From Phaffia rhodozyma (taxonomy: Eukaryota; Basidiomycota; Tremellomycetes; Cystofilobasidiales; Mrakiaceae), in assembly GCA_014706385.1 (NCBI GenBank), contig JACGZH010000004.1, positions 2,170,001 through 2,234,000 of the forward strand: a stretch of 64,000 bases of DNA. Reading direction: 5' to 3'. Both the position numbers and the translations under genes were made by a program. Below are positions 12,131-24,309 of this stretch, one piece after another; position 1 is the stretch's first letter, and every line of letters starts with the position of its first letter. The notes beneath the pieces were generated by a model. It was not told where the DNA came from, searched no databases, and was given only the letters and a program-made list of their open reading frames with translations.

Positions 12131-15100
12131 TTACCAGAGTATGACCAAATCAATGATGAACCTTACGATGATACCTACACCGAGAGGATCTGTCGCATGG
12201 AATTTACCGAATATAGAATGGAAAATTGTCGGCGTCCATAAGACTAGGAGTAGAAAGAGGACCAGAGAGAAGAACCAGATCAATAACGATCGAGACCGGA
12301 GTAGTGATGCAGATGAAAATAAGAAGAACAAAGAGCAACATACGAGCGGTGCCGATAACTTGAGTCCAAGAAAAAGCCGGAATCGACCCTGCGAAAGTTT
12401 TTGACCTCCAATTCAGCAGTATCTGCGACAACATGGCCATCATCGATAGTGATGTCCTGAGAGAAGCTCCATATTCCGGCAACCTAAGCCTTCTTGACCA
12501 AGTCAAGATTGTCTTCAAAGAAGAGTGAGATACACGAGAGGAGTAGAATTTATCGGGGGCTCGGAGGTATGTTGGGCTGATGAGATGGGGAAGTTCAGGT
12601 AAGTGTGTTAGGATGATCGTTAGGATGAGAACAAACTGAATTGGAAGATCGGATCAGTGACATCCCTTCCATGTACCACCCTTGACGTTAAGCCGATGGT
12701 CATGTAGAAAGAGGCAAGGGGACATACCAAGCCTCTCTGCGTCCACGTGAATTTTTGATCTGATCTCCTGCTTGTCCTCTCCGAGTGTGTTCTTCCAAAT
12801 ATTGCAAGTCCCACAGGGATCAGGCCACTCCAGCCGTTCCATATGAAGCCGATGCCCCACCAAAGACAGGTCCACCGCCAAATAGAAACAACGTTGATCA
12901 CCTGAACTGCGCCCGCTAACCATGCAGAGTTGTTACGGTCATAGCGATGTATCCAATAAGAGAGTGCTTCGTACAGACTGCTGAAGATTAGATAGAGAAT
13001 GGTCGGTGGAAGACTGAGCCCCGTGCTCGAGGATCGGGAAAGGAGATAATATATTTGAAGTATGGACCCGAGAGGATATCGGATCAAGCCGCCGATGACA
13101 AAGAAGACGGAGCGAAGGACAGGTCGTTTGGTGTATGTGTGGCTATTTCCAAAGATAGCATCTGGGAGTCAAAAGACAGACGAACGATATGTTAACAGAC
13201 GGCCGATCAGGAAATGTGGAAGATCAGACAGCCGAGAACGATTTGTCAGGAAAAGATGATTTACTCAAGAAATCCATTGTTTCCAACGTATTGAATTCGC
13301 TATAGGCACTAATATCGTATGGGTCATATATTCCATTGCCAAAAATCCGTTCACGGCTATTTTCATTAACCGTATCGACAGTCATTATCTCTGGAATTGA
13401 TAGCAGATCAAAGGTGATGTGCCAGGGAAAGATAAATGGATCTGCTTAAATGTTCGAGGAGCAGAGAAAGGAGAAGATTCGATGAGCGCGCAGGAGATAG
13501 GGAGAGCAAACCCTTCTGTCTCGGCTTTTGGTCCCTGCTTACCAGATTCGGTGTTAGAAGACTCGTTGATACGAGGCAGGATGACCCAGTCCTCAGACCC
13601 CGCTGCATGGTCGCCTATGAGAAGTATATACCTCCAGAGAAGGAGACAAAAGCGTTTAGGGTGAAAGATCGCCGTAATAGTATCGGCCAGAGGGTTGTCT
13701 TGGAAAGAAGAAAAATACCGAGAAGATTACATACGTAGTGTCATATAGGGTCCATAGAAAGAAATGTCATCGGGCACAGTAACCCAATCTCCTTCGGTAT
13801 AATCATCGGGAAGGACCATATCAAAGTACTGGGTGATCTGAGACCGGTAATGACCTATATCACTGAAAGGAGCGCGGATGAGCTCGACCCATGGGTTTAG
13901 AAAATCCCATGTGATTGTTAACTTGATAAGGGAACCGTAGCCCAAATCGACAAGAGGTTTCCGAACCGGAGACGGTAAGCGCCCACATAACCTGCGCCTT
14001 GATTTCCTATGTAACAAACTACAACGAGAGATGGCCAACCTGCTCAATCCCCACATCATGCCGCTTTCTATTATACCTTTCATAATCATACTTTGGTGTC
14101 TCTTTAACCGTAGAGAGCCAGCTCCTGGACTTGATCTTGATGTTCACATCCCGTTTGAAAGATAACCACCTTCTTGGATCTGGAGCATCTTTGCTCTCTT
14201 CGGTTTGATTAAGCTGACGTTCGTCTTCGTAGACCCATCTTGGCGTACCCCAGCTGGCCCATTCATCGATGACAGGCCGTAAGGCAAACTCTTTGACAGC
14301 TCCAGAATCATAAAATGCGTTGAGCGATTGCGAAGCGTTCTCCAGACGTGAACCACCATGGGTATAGTTGAAAAGAGGATCTGTAGGACGAGCGAGCTGT
14401 CGAAGATAATGCTTGGTCCATAGGTCGGGATTTGGGAAAGGATCCATAGGGCGCCATGGCTCAAACTCCGCCATCTCTACTCGAGGTGGATCAAGAGAGC
14501 TCAGTACAGGATCGGGATCGGATGGAACGATTACGAAGGTGTTGACGATCTCGGGAAAGAAGGTCAGAGGCTCATAAAACTGGGATCTACTTTTTGCAAG
14601 AGGACGGAGAAGAAGAGGTCAAAGAACTGTACTTGGGATGACGAAAGATAACGATCAAGAGATGCCCAAACTGACAGAATATCAAGAGGAATAGTCAGAT
14701 TAACCGTCTTTCCGAAAGACTTTTCGGTAGAGTTGAGGCTGATTCGAGAGAAAACGATCTGGCTATAAAGCGACTGCCAATCTCCGAAGGCCCATTCCTC
14801 TGGAAGGAAATTACCTAACCATCGAAACTCGTCGCCATTTGGCATCCTTTTTCCAAATCTGATAAACACGCTGGCTACGACGTCAAACTGAGGAACTTGT
14901 CCGCCATAGTAGCTAGTTACGGCGCTGAAAGGATAGGACGTTGTGGTTTTCCAATGAGGATCAAGGACCATGCGCCAGAAATACCTAGCCGCTGAGATGA
15001 CAAGGTAGACAGCTCCACCACAGATGCCGAGGGCAGCCAGGAGGGTGATCAAGACGGGTAAACGACGACGAGTCAGAACGGGTTTCCTACGGGTTCGGAG

Positions 15101-15184
15101 GGACAAGCGGTCATCGGCTAAATCCAAGATGGAATCTGTAGGTACGTTCTCTCGAGTGAGAGGAGTGAGTGTGTATTCCTCCAT
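12131..15184 (-). CDS. Multi-pass membrane protein of unknown family
   Basis: I do not recognise this protein. The N-terminal cytosolic part is basic (TRRKPVLTRRRLP) and is followed by one membrane helix (LITLLAALGICGGAVYLVI, residues about 45-65). A large, probably lumenal domain follows, with several N-x-S/T sites (SLNSTEKS, FNYTHGG, QLNQTEES). The C-terminal third has four or more hydrophobic segments (IYYLLSRSS, ILYLIFSSLYEALSYW, IWRWTCLWWGIGFIW, MLLFVLLIFICITTPVSIVI). Exon 1 (15184) joins in frame at TCCCAA|GTACAG to an exon starting TTTTATGAGCC, and further exons follow near 13990-13730, 13690-13550, 13380-13270, 13160-12740 and 12460-12210. The exact 3' end, between about 12131 and 12210, is unresolved. 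The topology suggests an endomembrane or surface protein; no catalytic motif is visible. Confidence 0.6.
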
Positions 15185-16268
15185 GATGGAGGATTCAAGT
15201 AGATACTCTCATCTTATCTGACATGTCGTTTACTTTCACTCTACCCTGGCAAGATGATCAGACGAACAAGGTTTGGAGGTAACGAATCCAACCCGGAACA
15301 CATCATCGGGATCTCATCGGGGCCACACCGGCTCCCGCTGCGCCTTCTCCCGTATCGGCGCCCGAAGCTCACTCGGCCTGGTCTTCCGTACCAACATCAA
15401 GCTCAGACCAGACGTGTAGGTGGGTATGTCGCAGATGATTGTCTGTTGAACAAGGAGCAGCAAGGGTTGGTCCGAAAGCGAGATCAGTATGCCATTGAAG
15501 AGTCCAGTTGGTCTGGATGCCAAACGTCAATCAACCGCAGCGCACACTTGCTCTTTGTACACGCTCGGTTTCCGACACAAGCACCCATAGCGTACAACGT
15601 ACACACATGCACACTCGAAACACCTGACACGGCGACGTTTGCCTCAGAAGGAACTATCACATGTAGTCCACCGGACGTAGAACTTAGAACCGTAGGCGTT
15701 CACCAGACCGGACAGGGTGAGAGAGGATCGGAGACGGGAGGAAAGCCAATGGCGATCAGAAACAGAAGTATAAGAGTGACAACAAGGAAAGAAAGCTTGA
15801 CATAAGAACAGTGCCCATAAACCCAAGTCTATAGAAACCCCGGAACCGACCCAATGAAGATAGACTGTCTCTACCGATGGTTGGATCGGTTGTCTCGCTG
15901 GATCAGACCATCTGCTAAGCACGATGACGGACTATAGCAACCGGCAGCGGATGCCGATACAGATCAATGCGCAGCTATCTTTCGGGCCGAAAGTTCGGCA
16001 TCTTCCTCAATCGCGACATGCCGCAATGTCTTCGGCTGTAATGCGCAGCAAATCCGCCAAATAGCCGGTGTTCGGATTTGGCCGGCCTCTCTTCGTCACC
16101 CCCGGTTAATGAGGCCTCAACGCCAACCGACAAACAGACCAGAAAGAACAAGAGACCAAAGAAAAGCTTCAATGGTTTCTCTCTCTTGACCATCAACAAC
16201 ATAGATTGGATACCTTCGTTTACTCTCTTTCCTTGCTATTCAGATCGTCACTCTTAAACTCAACGGCC
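15185..16268. promoter_or_regulatory. Divergent upstream region with an ambiguous small reading frame
   Basis: This lies between the minus-strand membrane gene and the plus-strand MFS gene. A 183-codon open frame exists on the plus strand (15254-15805), and partly open frames with a hydrophobic segment exist on the minus strand (about 15830-15400). None gives a convincing gene model, so the region is best described as promoter sequence with a possible small gene. Confidence 0.35.
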
Positions 16269-19218
16269 ATGGATTCTGTGTCAGCAACTTCAACCCTGAC
16301 CGAGTTACCTACCGAACATCGGATAGGATCTGCTGACGCACAGCTAGGGGAGAAAGAACCAAAAATGTTTGGAAACGGTACACCTGGTGACCCGTTCGTC
16401 GTGGAGTTCACAACAAACGATCGGGATAACCCAAGAGAATGGTCTAAACCGTATAGGTGGTTTCTCTCTATTCAGGGTTCCGTCCAGATGCTCGCCATCA
16501 CCTTTGGAAGTACGTCTTTCTTGTTGTTCATGTACACACATATAGTAGATCGGATCGGCGCTCTGCCAGAGCGTACACTGGGCTGAGATTGTGTTTTTTT
16601 ACGTGACTCTCCTCGTATGGCTTGTTATCTACTCAGCTTCTGGTTATACTGGTGGTTACCCTACCATGACGGCTGAATTTGGCTCCAGCAACGAGCTCAA
16701 CACAGTTGGCCTCACGTTCGTCCTTGTAGCCTTTCCTCTTTTGGCCTGTCGGTTTTATAGAATCCGTCTAATGCCTAAACCTCTGTTCATACCGTTTACA
16801 GAACATTCGTCATAGGTCTCGCAGTTGGAGCCCTCGTCTGGGCACCTTTGTTCGTCCGATTTAGACTGTGCTCTAAGCTCCTTATTGTCTTGTGTCTGAC
16901 CGCCTTGTTCCAATCATAATCAGATCCGAGATTCTTGGACGGAGGCGAATTCTACTTTCCTCCCTGTTCTCCTACAGCCTCATTGGAATGGGAGTCGCGC
17001 TGAGCCAAAACATTTGGTCGATCATCATCTGTCGATTCTTCATGGCGATCGCTGGTAGTTCCATCATGACTAACAGTCCTGGAATGCTCAACGACCGTCA
17101 GTTCCATATATCTACTCCTGGCTCATCGACTCTTCGCCTTGTCCTGCGTTCATGTTTTTCCTAATCTTCGTTCTCATCTCTTTCTTCTTATTCAGTCTGG
17201 AGACCCTCCGAGATTGGTCTTCCGATGACACTGAATTCTGTTGCTCCGTTTATGGGACCCGTTCTCGGACCCGTCCTCTCTGGTTTCATCAGCGTTTATG
17301 CCGGTGATCAATCATGGCGATGGGTTAACGGAGTCATCGTCATGTTCTCGGCTGGCCTTCTTCTCCTCGCTGTCTTTACCGTACGTCGAAGTGAAAAATA
17401 GCGCTTTTCAAATCACTCTCCTGTTGACCAACCAACCTTGTCTTCTCCTCTCAGGTTCCCGAAACATATCCTGCGACAGTTCTTCAACAAAAGGCAAAGA
17501 AACTTTCAAAGTCGACTGGACTTGTATACGAATCCGAGTTTGAGGTCGGTCAACCAAAAAAACCATTCTCAGAGGTACTTTCTACTGGTCTCAAGCGGCC
17601 ATTTATCTTTTTATTCCTGGAGCCTATCGTGTAGGTGTCTCTTTTTTCCTATCTTCCACAAGCACATATAAAAGGAGCCTGCTCACCGTGAAATGCTATG
17701 GCATCTTAACACCTGTGATCGGTACAGCATATGTCTGAGTTTTTACGCTAGCTTGATCTTCGGGATTCTCTATCTCTTCTTCGAAGGTCTGTTCTTCCGT
17801 TTGTCCGCATGGCATTATTCGACGACAATCAGCTCATTACTTGATTTGTTCTTTTCCTTGTGCTTACAGCATACCCAATAATCTACGTCGAGCAAAAAGG
17901 GTGGCGTCGTACGTTCTTTGTTTTCTTTCGCTTGCTGGGGCTTTTATTTACCGGTTACGGATTTTCTCTCTTTTCCAGAGGATTTGGGGAATCTCCCATT
18001 CTTGGGAGTGGCCATCGGCTTGATTTTTGGTGTCGTTCGTCCTTCTCTATCCTGTACTCTCCATTTGCCTCTCTCCTCAACTAAACAATTTCTTCTATGT
18101 TCTTCACAGGCAATTTCATTCTACACTTCGTCTTTCTACAAGAAAGCGCTTCGAGCGTGTAAATTACCTACAGACAAAGTTCCTCCAGAGGAAAGGTTGT
18201 ACTTTACGATGATCTCCGCCATCTTGTTGCCAATATCGTTGTTTTGGATGGCTTGGACCAGTGATGTCTTCTGGATCTGGCCAACCTTGGCGGGTGGGTC
18301 CTCGAAGCTTTTCTCCAATCTTTATATCTCTTTTGTGACAAATCTAAAAATTCTCATCTATTGCAACTTAATTCTACCTCTCTAGGTATCCCATTCGGTA
18401 TTGGAATTGTGTGTATCTATCAGCGGGCCGTATGACTACACTAAGCACGTTGGCTGATGTTCTCTTTCTGTCCTACACATTCATCTCTATCGATAAATCT
18501 GACAGTTGGGAATGATGACCACCGTGATGGCATATCTGGTATGTGTTTCTCTTTTGATCCACTCCTTCTTCTTTTACGATTCAACTGACTTTGTTCCTCT
18601 CGGAGATTTCTTCAGGCTGATACATATACAATCTATTCGGCCTCTGTCTTCGCTGCCAATTCTTTGTTCCGATACATCTTTGGGTTCGTCCGTTTTCTCC
18701 ATCAACATACTTTAACGAAACCTGTGACTGACCATACAACTTTCAAACATATGAACAGAGGAGTCTTCCCACTCTTTGCGTCAGCAATGTTTCACAAACT
18801 TCACACCACCTGGGCTCTCTCTCTGCTCGGCTTCCTAGCACTTGCCTGTGCCCCTATGCCTTTTTTATTCTTTGTAAGGAAACTTCTCTTTCCCCTCATA
18901 TTTTCGCAGACAGAGATCAGAAGAAACAAGAAACTGATCTTTATCTGTCATTGTTTTTCTCACGCGGGTCTGCCTCTTACATAGAAATATGGAGCGAGAA
19001 TTCGAGCGCTTTCGAAACATGTCCCAGAGCCTCCTCGCCCTTCTAAACGCCTCACTCCACCAGCGTCTCTTTCGTCGTTACAAGAACAAGATTCGGATCT
19101 CCCTAGAGCTCCTCCACCAGTTTTCTTGACAGCTGGTGATCAGGCTGTCAGGGTGGAGGAAGCAATGGATGGGATCAATTTCACAAGACGTCAAGATCAG
19201 GACTTGGAGCGCCTGTAG
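16269..19218 (+). CDS. Major facilitator superfamily transporter, DHA1 (multidrug/polyamine) type
   Basis: A plasma-membrane proton antiporter of the fungal DHA1 group, which exports drugs or polyamines. The N-terminal tail carries the subfamily signature (DPFVVEFTTNDRDNPREWSKPYRW), followed by the membrane domain split over about 12-14 exons. Recognisable pieces are the helix 2-3 loop GRRRILLSS, the helix 4 region SIIICRFFMAIAGSSIM, the helix 5 antiporter motif (MTLNSVAPFMGPVLGPVLSG), the VPETYPATVLQQKAKKL loop and the C-terminal half (IPFGIGI, DTYTIYSASVFAANSLFRYIFG, GVFPLFASAMFHKL). Exon boundaries are in phase where tested, for example a 23-nt exon encoding IPFGIGI near 18386. The cytosolic tail ends at 19218. 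The start ATG at 16269 has a good context (GGCCATGG). The substrate is unknown. Confidence 0.86.
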
Positions 19219-19361
19219 AGAGAGCTCAAAGTAATAAAAAAAGGCTTCGTGCTTCTTGCTTATCATTCCTTTGTGTAACGTAACCAATAGATGTATGTAT
19301 TAGTATAGAGAACTGTGTTTCTGCATCTAGATAGAAACTTAGAGCGAGCAATGTATCATCG

Positions 19362-21244
19362 TCATTCTTCTTCGTCTTCTTCATCTTCGTCTATTTCCTC
19401 AGCCAATCCGAACTCATCCTCGACACGGGTGATCTCTTGTTCAATCCAGATTTGAGCGGCTTGCAGAATCTCTATTTGACCTGTTGATTCCGGATATATA
19501 TACAAATATAAAATGTCGTCAACCCTTGGATTTATAAGAAGATAACGAGGCCAAGGAATAACAGGAACTATACCTTCTCTGTAAATCCTACAAGTCCTTC
19601 TAATAGACTTCCTTACATTCCCCACCCCTGTCTGTTTCTTCCCCTTCTCAGCGTCCACTTCCGTCTGATCACCCTCCCTATCACTCTGATCAACATCGAG
19701 AAGCACCTGTAGTTTAGATTGAACCATTGCTCCTAATGTATCCAACGCCATACATTCATTTTCTCCTGAGACGACATCCACCACATCCGTCTTTGTTCCA
19801 TCTACCCGCGCTCGAGAACGAATCAGGCCTTCTTCTTCGCCATCAGCTACTAATACCCTCAAAAGCGCTCGCAACCCGTCTTCTACAACAGCCTCTCCGT
19901 TCTTGCCTACTGTCAGATTCCATGTTTTTCTGACTGTTTTTCCTAACCCCAAGTCCTCGCACAAATCTTGTTTTGATGAGACAACACCCGCAATCAGAAG
20001 TGGAACAGTTTCGACATGTTCAGGTTGACTCGATAGAGGGAGAGCGAAACCATAGGATAGGAGAAGGGACGATGATGGCTTGGCACCGTAATTGTTGAAA
20101 ATCTGACTGTGAGGGTTAGGTAGGTCTGGATGGTGGATAAAGTCGATCGTTCCCACAATTGGTTTGGCATCAGGAGAAGATGATGATAAGGAGGACGAAG
20201 GGTTGGACACCCAGGTTACTGGATGAGACGATCGATGGTTTAGGAGATCTAGTGCAGGGACCAAGATTGGGTACGATGCTGCTGTCGTGGGTGTTAAATC
20301 CAAAAGCTTTGAAGGAAATGACCGGGAAGAAATGTACGTCGAAGCAAGAAGGTACCTTTCCCTGTTGTCCGTTCATGAACGTCAATATGTTAGAACAAGA
20401 TCGATCGCCGTTAAGTCGTTTGGCTCATGGGTAAACAACACAAGAGAGAGTGAGGACGTACCAAGTAAAGCCATCAGCTTCGGTCAGATCCAATAGCGTG
20501 CCTACAGATTTCCATTCTTCCTCCCATTGACATCTTAAGTCGGCAGTCGCCCCAAAAACGCTCGTCCCTCTCAAAAGTTCCATCTCTTCAGGAGTGAACC
20601 ATAGAGGAGTCGTCATCTCCGTCGCTGTAGGAAGAGCCTCGATGTATGGTGCATGTCTGAGAAGCTGAGGTCTAGTAAAGTCAACCAGAAAGAATGGCTC
20701 TACACAGTCAACCCATATCGTCTGACGAGGGAGGAATCACATGGAAGGAAAAGAAACCCCGTAAAGATAACGTACTGTTGTCTCCAAGCCTCATTGATCT
20801 TTGAAGATTCGTCGTCTAGCTGTCGAGCAATCCAATGGAGGATTACATACGAGATCACCTTCTCCTTTGGCCCTAACTCATCCCGCACCGACTTCTTCCA
20901 TGCCTCTGGCTTGTTTTGTCCTAGAAGGCCAATGATAGCTTCTTCGCCTGTGGAGGCAGATATGGCCAAATCGAATGGGACGGAAAGGATTTTATTATTT
21001 GAGTCTAAGGGGGTTGTGCTTCTTAAAAACAGGCCGTAAACGTCATCTGTTATCCAAGGAGTGCGTAAAAGATGGCGAAATGGAAGCTCGTCAGAATCTT
21101 TATATGATCGAGTCCATACTTGGCTTATGGAGAAACGTTCGACAGACCGTATTTGACTTCAACAGATGGACTCAAATATGCTCCTCCCTCTTTGAGCCAA
21201 TCGAGAAGATGGTGGACGTGTGGTGGAAGGTCGACAGAATCCAT
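19362..21244 (-). CDS. SET-domain protein-lysine methyltransferase (LSMT/SETD3/Rkm-like)
   Basis: Members of this class methylate lysines, mainly on ribosomal or other non-histone proteins, using S-adenosylmethionine. The N-terminus (MDSVDLPPHVHHLLDWLKEGGAY) has the short helix that begins this family. The SET core is split by introns and reassembles in frame: TW|YLLAS then SSRSF, followed by LVPALDLLNHR (the N-H pair that contacts the cofactor) and NNYGAK...LLLSYGF. The C-terminal part is the helical substrate-binding-like domain and ends in an acidic tail (EIDEDEEDEEE). About five exons: 21244 to about 21160, about 21085-20780, about 20700-20472, about 20360-19362. Length is about 560 residues, usual for the group. 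Which yeast Rkm it matches, and hence its substrate, cannot be told from the sequence. Confidence 0.83.
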
Positions 21245-21468
21245 GTTGATGGTTGAAGGTTCATTCGACCTCTTCCTACTTGTAATGGAACCTCAGCCCA
21301 CACATCGTTCTTTTTTCGGTGCTCTCATGATCTTTCTCAATATGCTCATGAATGACTGGGTATGATTGGTACGTATAATGCTGACAGACGAGTTATAAGC
21401 TAGAAAGGAATACAGAACTGTCCCTTGAGATTGATATGTCTATCTATTTGATCTAGTGGGCTGGCAAT

Positions 21469-23775
21469 CTAAGCGTCCGTCCCTCCGACCAACTTTCCTC
21501 GAACCCAGACGTTGGAGATGCTTCGGTCATCTCCTGTAAAGATCTGTCGGCCCAGAATAAGACAAAGCGATTTCAGTACGCTGACGCCAGAACGATGAAG
21601 AGATCATATCAACTCACAAATCGTTCGAATCCACTCTCCAGCCAGCTCGCATCCCCTTCTTCGCCTTCTTCTCCGGCAGTCCACCAAACCCCCGGTCCTC
21701 TCTTCCCAGTCAGATCGACTAACAGCGCATCGAACTGCTTTCCCTTCTTGAAGTTTCCAATGACGTCTTGAAGCCCACAGAGCGCCGCTCCACCAAGCGT
21801 GGCCATATGGAAGGTATTAGATAGGGAGAGGTGGGTCTGTTGGCTGATCGATCCCGGATTAGATGAAGCAGGCAAGTACATCCCAACCATTTTTGATGTG
21901 TTCATGGCCGCACGAATTTGAGGAAGAATTCCTGCTTCGTTTCCACCTCCACAATCACTTCCTAAGCCGACCTAGTTTATCGAGTCACAGAAAGGCTAGA
22001 TCAGCTGGAGTGGAAGCAATGGCAGAGTGAATCGGGAAGGACGAAAAGCGTACTTTGATTCCTCGGTCTAACGCCTCGGCTATACGAGCGCATCCTGAGC
22101 GCAGGTGAAAATTCGAGATCGGGCAGTGAGAGATTCCAGATTTGGTCGACTGAAGAAGCTGCAGTTCTTTTTCTTCCAGATGAACCTGCACGGATCGGTT
22201 CCATAACGTTAGGTCAGTCCCTTGCTTCCTGTCCAGTTGTGAGGAACCCGACGTACACAATGAGCCAAGATCGTTCTCTCCCCTAGCAGTCCAAATCGAT
22301 CGTATACTCCGGCATACGTTCCGTCCCATGGCTTTTCCGCCTTTGCATCTTTAAAGAGTTGCTTCGTGAAAGCAATCTCTCCTGCGTTTTCACCCATATG
22401 GGTTTGAATTGCCATCTTGTAACCTCCCACTTTCGTCGCTCGGGTGTCTTCTTCTTTGGCGAGCTCCCCTAATCCTCGAAGAAGCTCTGGAGAGCACGAG
22501 ATAGCAAACCGAGGGGTTATGATCGGCCGAACTAGCGCGTCGGCTGGGGAAGGAGAGAGTGATTGAATATGCGTGATGAGCGATCTCGTTTCCTCGATAG
22601 AAGCAGAAGCCGAGGGTTCGATGTATTCTGGTGGACAGTTAGAATCCATATTACACTGTAGGTGCAAACGTATGTGTCATTCCGAAGGTTATCAATCCCC
22701 CTCCCGAAAGTCAGCCATATGAAAGAAAGAGAGTGGCTGAATGGTGAAAAGTTGTATCGAACCTTTCCTACAAAAGCTCTCTGGTGAAGCTCTGCACAAA
22801 TATCAGCCAATGCCTTAGTAGATTCTAAGTATAGTGTTCCCTATGAGAAGAGTGTAGCGCCTCGAATGACGACATACGATCAGACCGATGATCTTCGCTA
22901 TCGCATGAGCGAGACAGAGATAGGCATCAACGTACATAGTAGCAACTCGTTGTCGTCTAGCCAAAGGAGGAGAAGAAGAAGAAGAAGAAGGGAAGAAAGG
23001 GTGAGAACGTTTTTTCAGTTTACACATGCTATGAGTTGATTCAACCAAACAGTGGAAGTTAGTCTCACCCCCAGGCTCAAAGTCCGACTAACGACCTCCT
23101 TGTAGATCTTTCTAGCATAATCGACATCTTTGAACTTTGCTTCTCCCGGAAACGTGACGTTGTCCAACCAGTCGAGAAGCTAGACCAATCCACTCTCGGG
23201 TGTAAGTCAGCTAGATATAATGGTTCGACTAGTTTCGTTGATAGAAAGATCAAAGGAAAAGTCCAGACATGCCTCGTATTGACTTCCTATCCCATTGTTA
23301 GGATACTGAGGAGCATCTAAATCCGACCCGAAGATAAGACTCCAGAACGGTCAAACGAGCTCGAGCGAGAAGTATACAAGTAGAAGTGCAACAAATAAAC
23401 AAGACGAGAGACCCACGAGTATGGGTATCGATAAACCCAGGCGAGAGGAATTGACCCCTTCTAAGTCTTCGAAGAACTTCCCCGCCCCATCCGTTTGACT
23501 GGACGAGTTTCTCGACATCAGCTGGTTCGACCGGACTCTCGATGTGAGTGATCCTATAACGTGGTTCAAAAGATGGAACCCGACCACAGAGCATGTCCAT
23601 CAAGAAGAATTCACATGATTAGGTGTCTAGGGCAAGATAAACGAAGTCAAGAGATGGATAGACTGTGAAGAGAAACTCACGTTCCGTCTTCATCATTAAT
23701 TCGGAGAAGACCGCGGTGAACGTATTCGATCTCGGAGAGCGATACAGAATGAACGAAAGGCCCGTAGATGATCAT
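21469..23775 (-). CDS. GUD1: Guanine deaminase
   Basis: Converts guanine to xanthine and ammonia in purine salvage and catabolism; a zinc amidohydrolase in the cytosol. The metal-binding residues are all visible: PGFIDTHTH (the second His built across an intron), the following APQYPN, QTHMGEN, an AHC segment and GLGSDCGGG, which carries the catalytic Asp. Other family landmarks are LLDWLDNVTFPGEAKF, QRAFVGKV, ITPRFAISCSPELL and the terminal FTGDDRSISNVWVRGK. The start at 23775 (MIIYGPFVHSVSLSEIEY) fits the family N-terminus. There are about ten exons. The intron at 23272-23180 appears to begin with GC instead of GT: only that donor keeps the conserved join. A purine-rich (AAG)n run near 22974-22991 lies in an intron. 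The SET methyltransferase gene starts 224 bp downstream on the same strand. Confidence 0.92.
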
Positions 23776-24309
23776 TATTTCTTATTGATCTAGAGGCGTA
23801 CTCGATACTAGGTGTTTGAGGTCGACGTCGGTGTGTTCAAGATGAGATGGTTGATGTAAGGAATCAAGCTTTATCTGTCTGGATATCTTTTGTCAGAAAG
23901 CCGGGGCTATCGGACACCCGGTATTTTTAACATTCGTCTTATCTCCGGTCGATCGGACGACAAGATACTCAGTCGGATTTGGGACAGCGCAAAGTCTACA
24001 ACCGGATTGTTATATAAATAATAATAGGAAGACAAGACTGAGCAAGAAGAGGCTATCGAGAGAGAGTGAGAAACAGAACATGTACTGATCAAGATTTTCG
24101 GATATCAAGAACATGAAGCAAGAGCAGATCGGTAGATAGATAGTTAGAGAAAGAACCCAGGGACAAGATACGTAGTATGAATAATATCAGATACAGTGAG
24201 AGGCAGACAGCAACGTCTCCTCAGAATTCAAAGCAGTGTTCACATATTTTTATAAGAAGAAACTCCATAGAGGAAAACAGAAATCATGGGGTTTGGTGGG
24301 TGAACTCTT
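23776..24309. promoter_or_regulatory. Upstream region of guanine deaminase
   Basis: This holds the promoter and leader of the guanine deaminase gene and the 3' flank of the velvet gene, both on the minus strand. I see no open frame with coding character. Confidence 0.4.

Noticed and set aside
15254..15805. 183-codon plus-strand open frame
   Set aside because: No recognisable domain, unusual composition, and competing open frames on the minus strand; not enough to call a gene.
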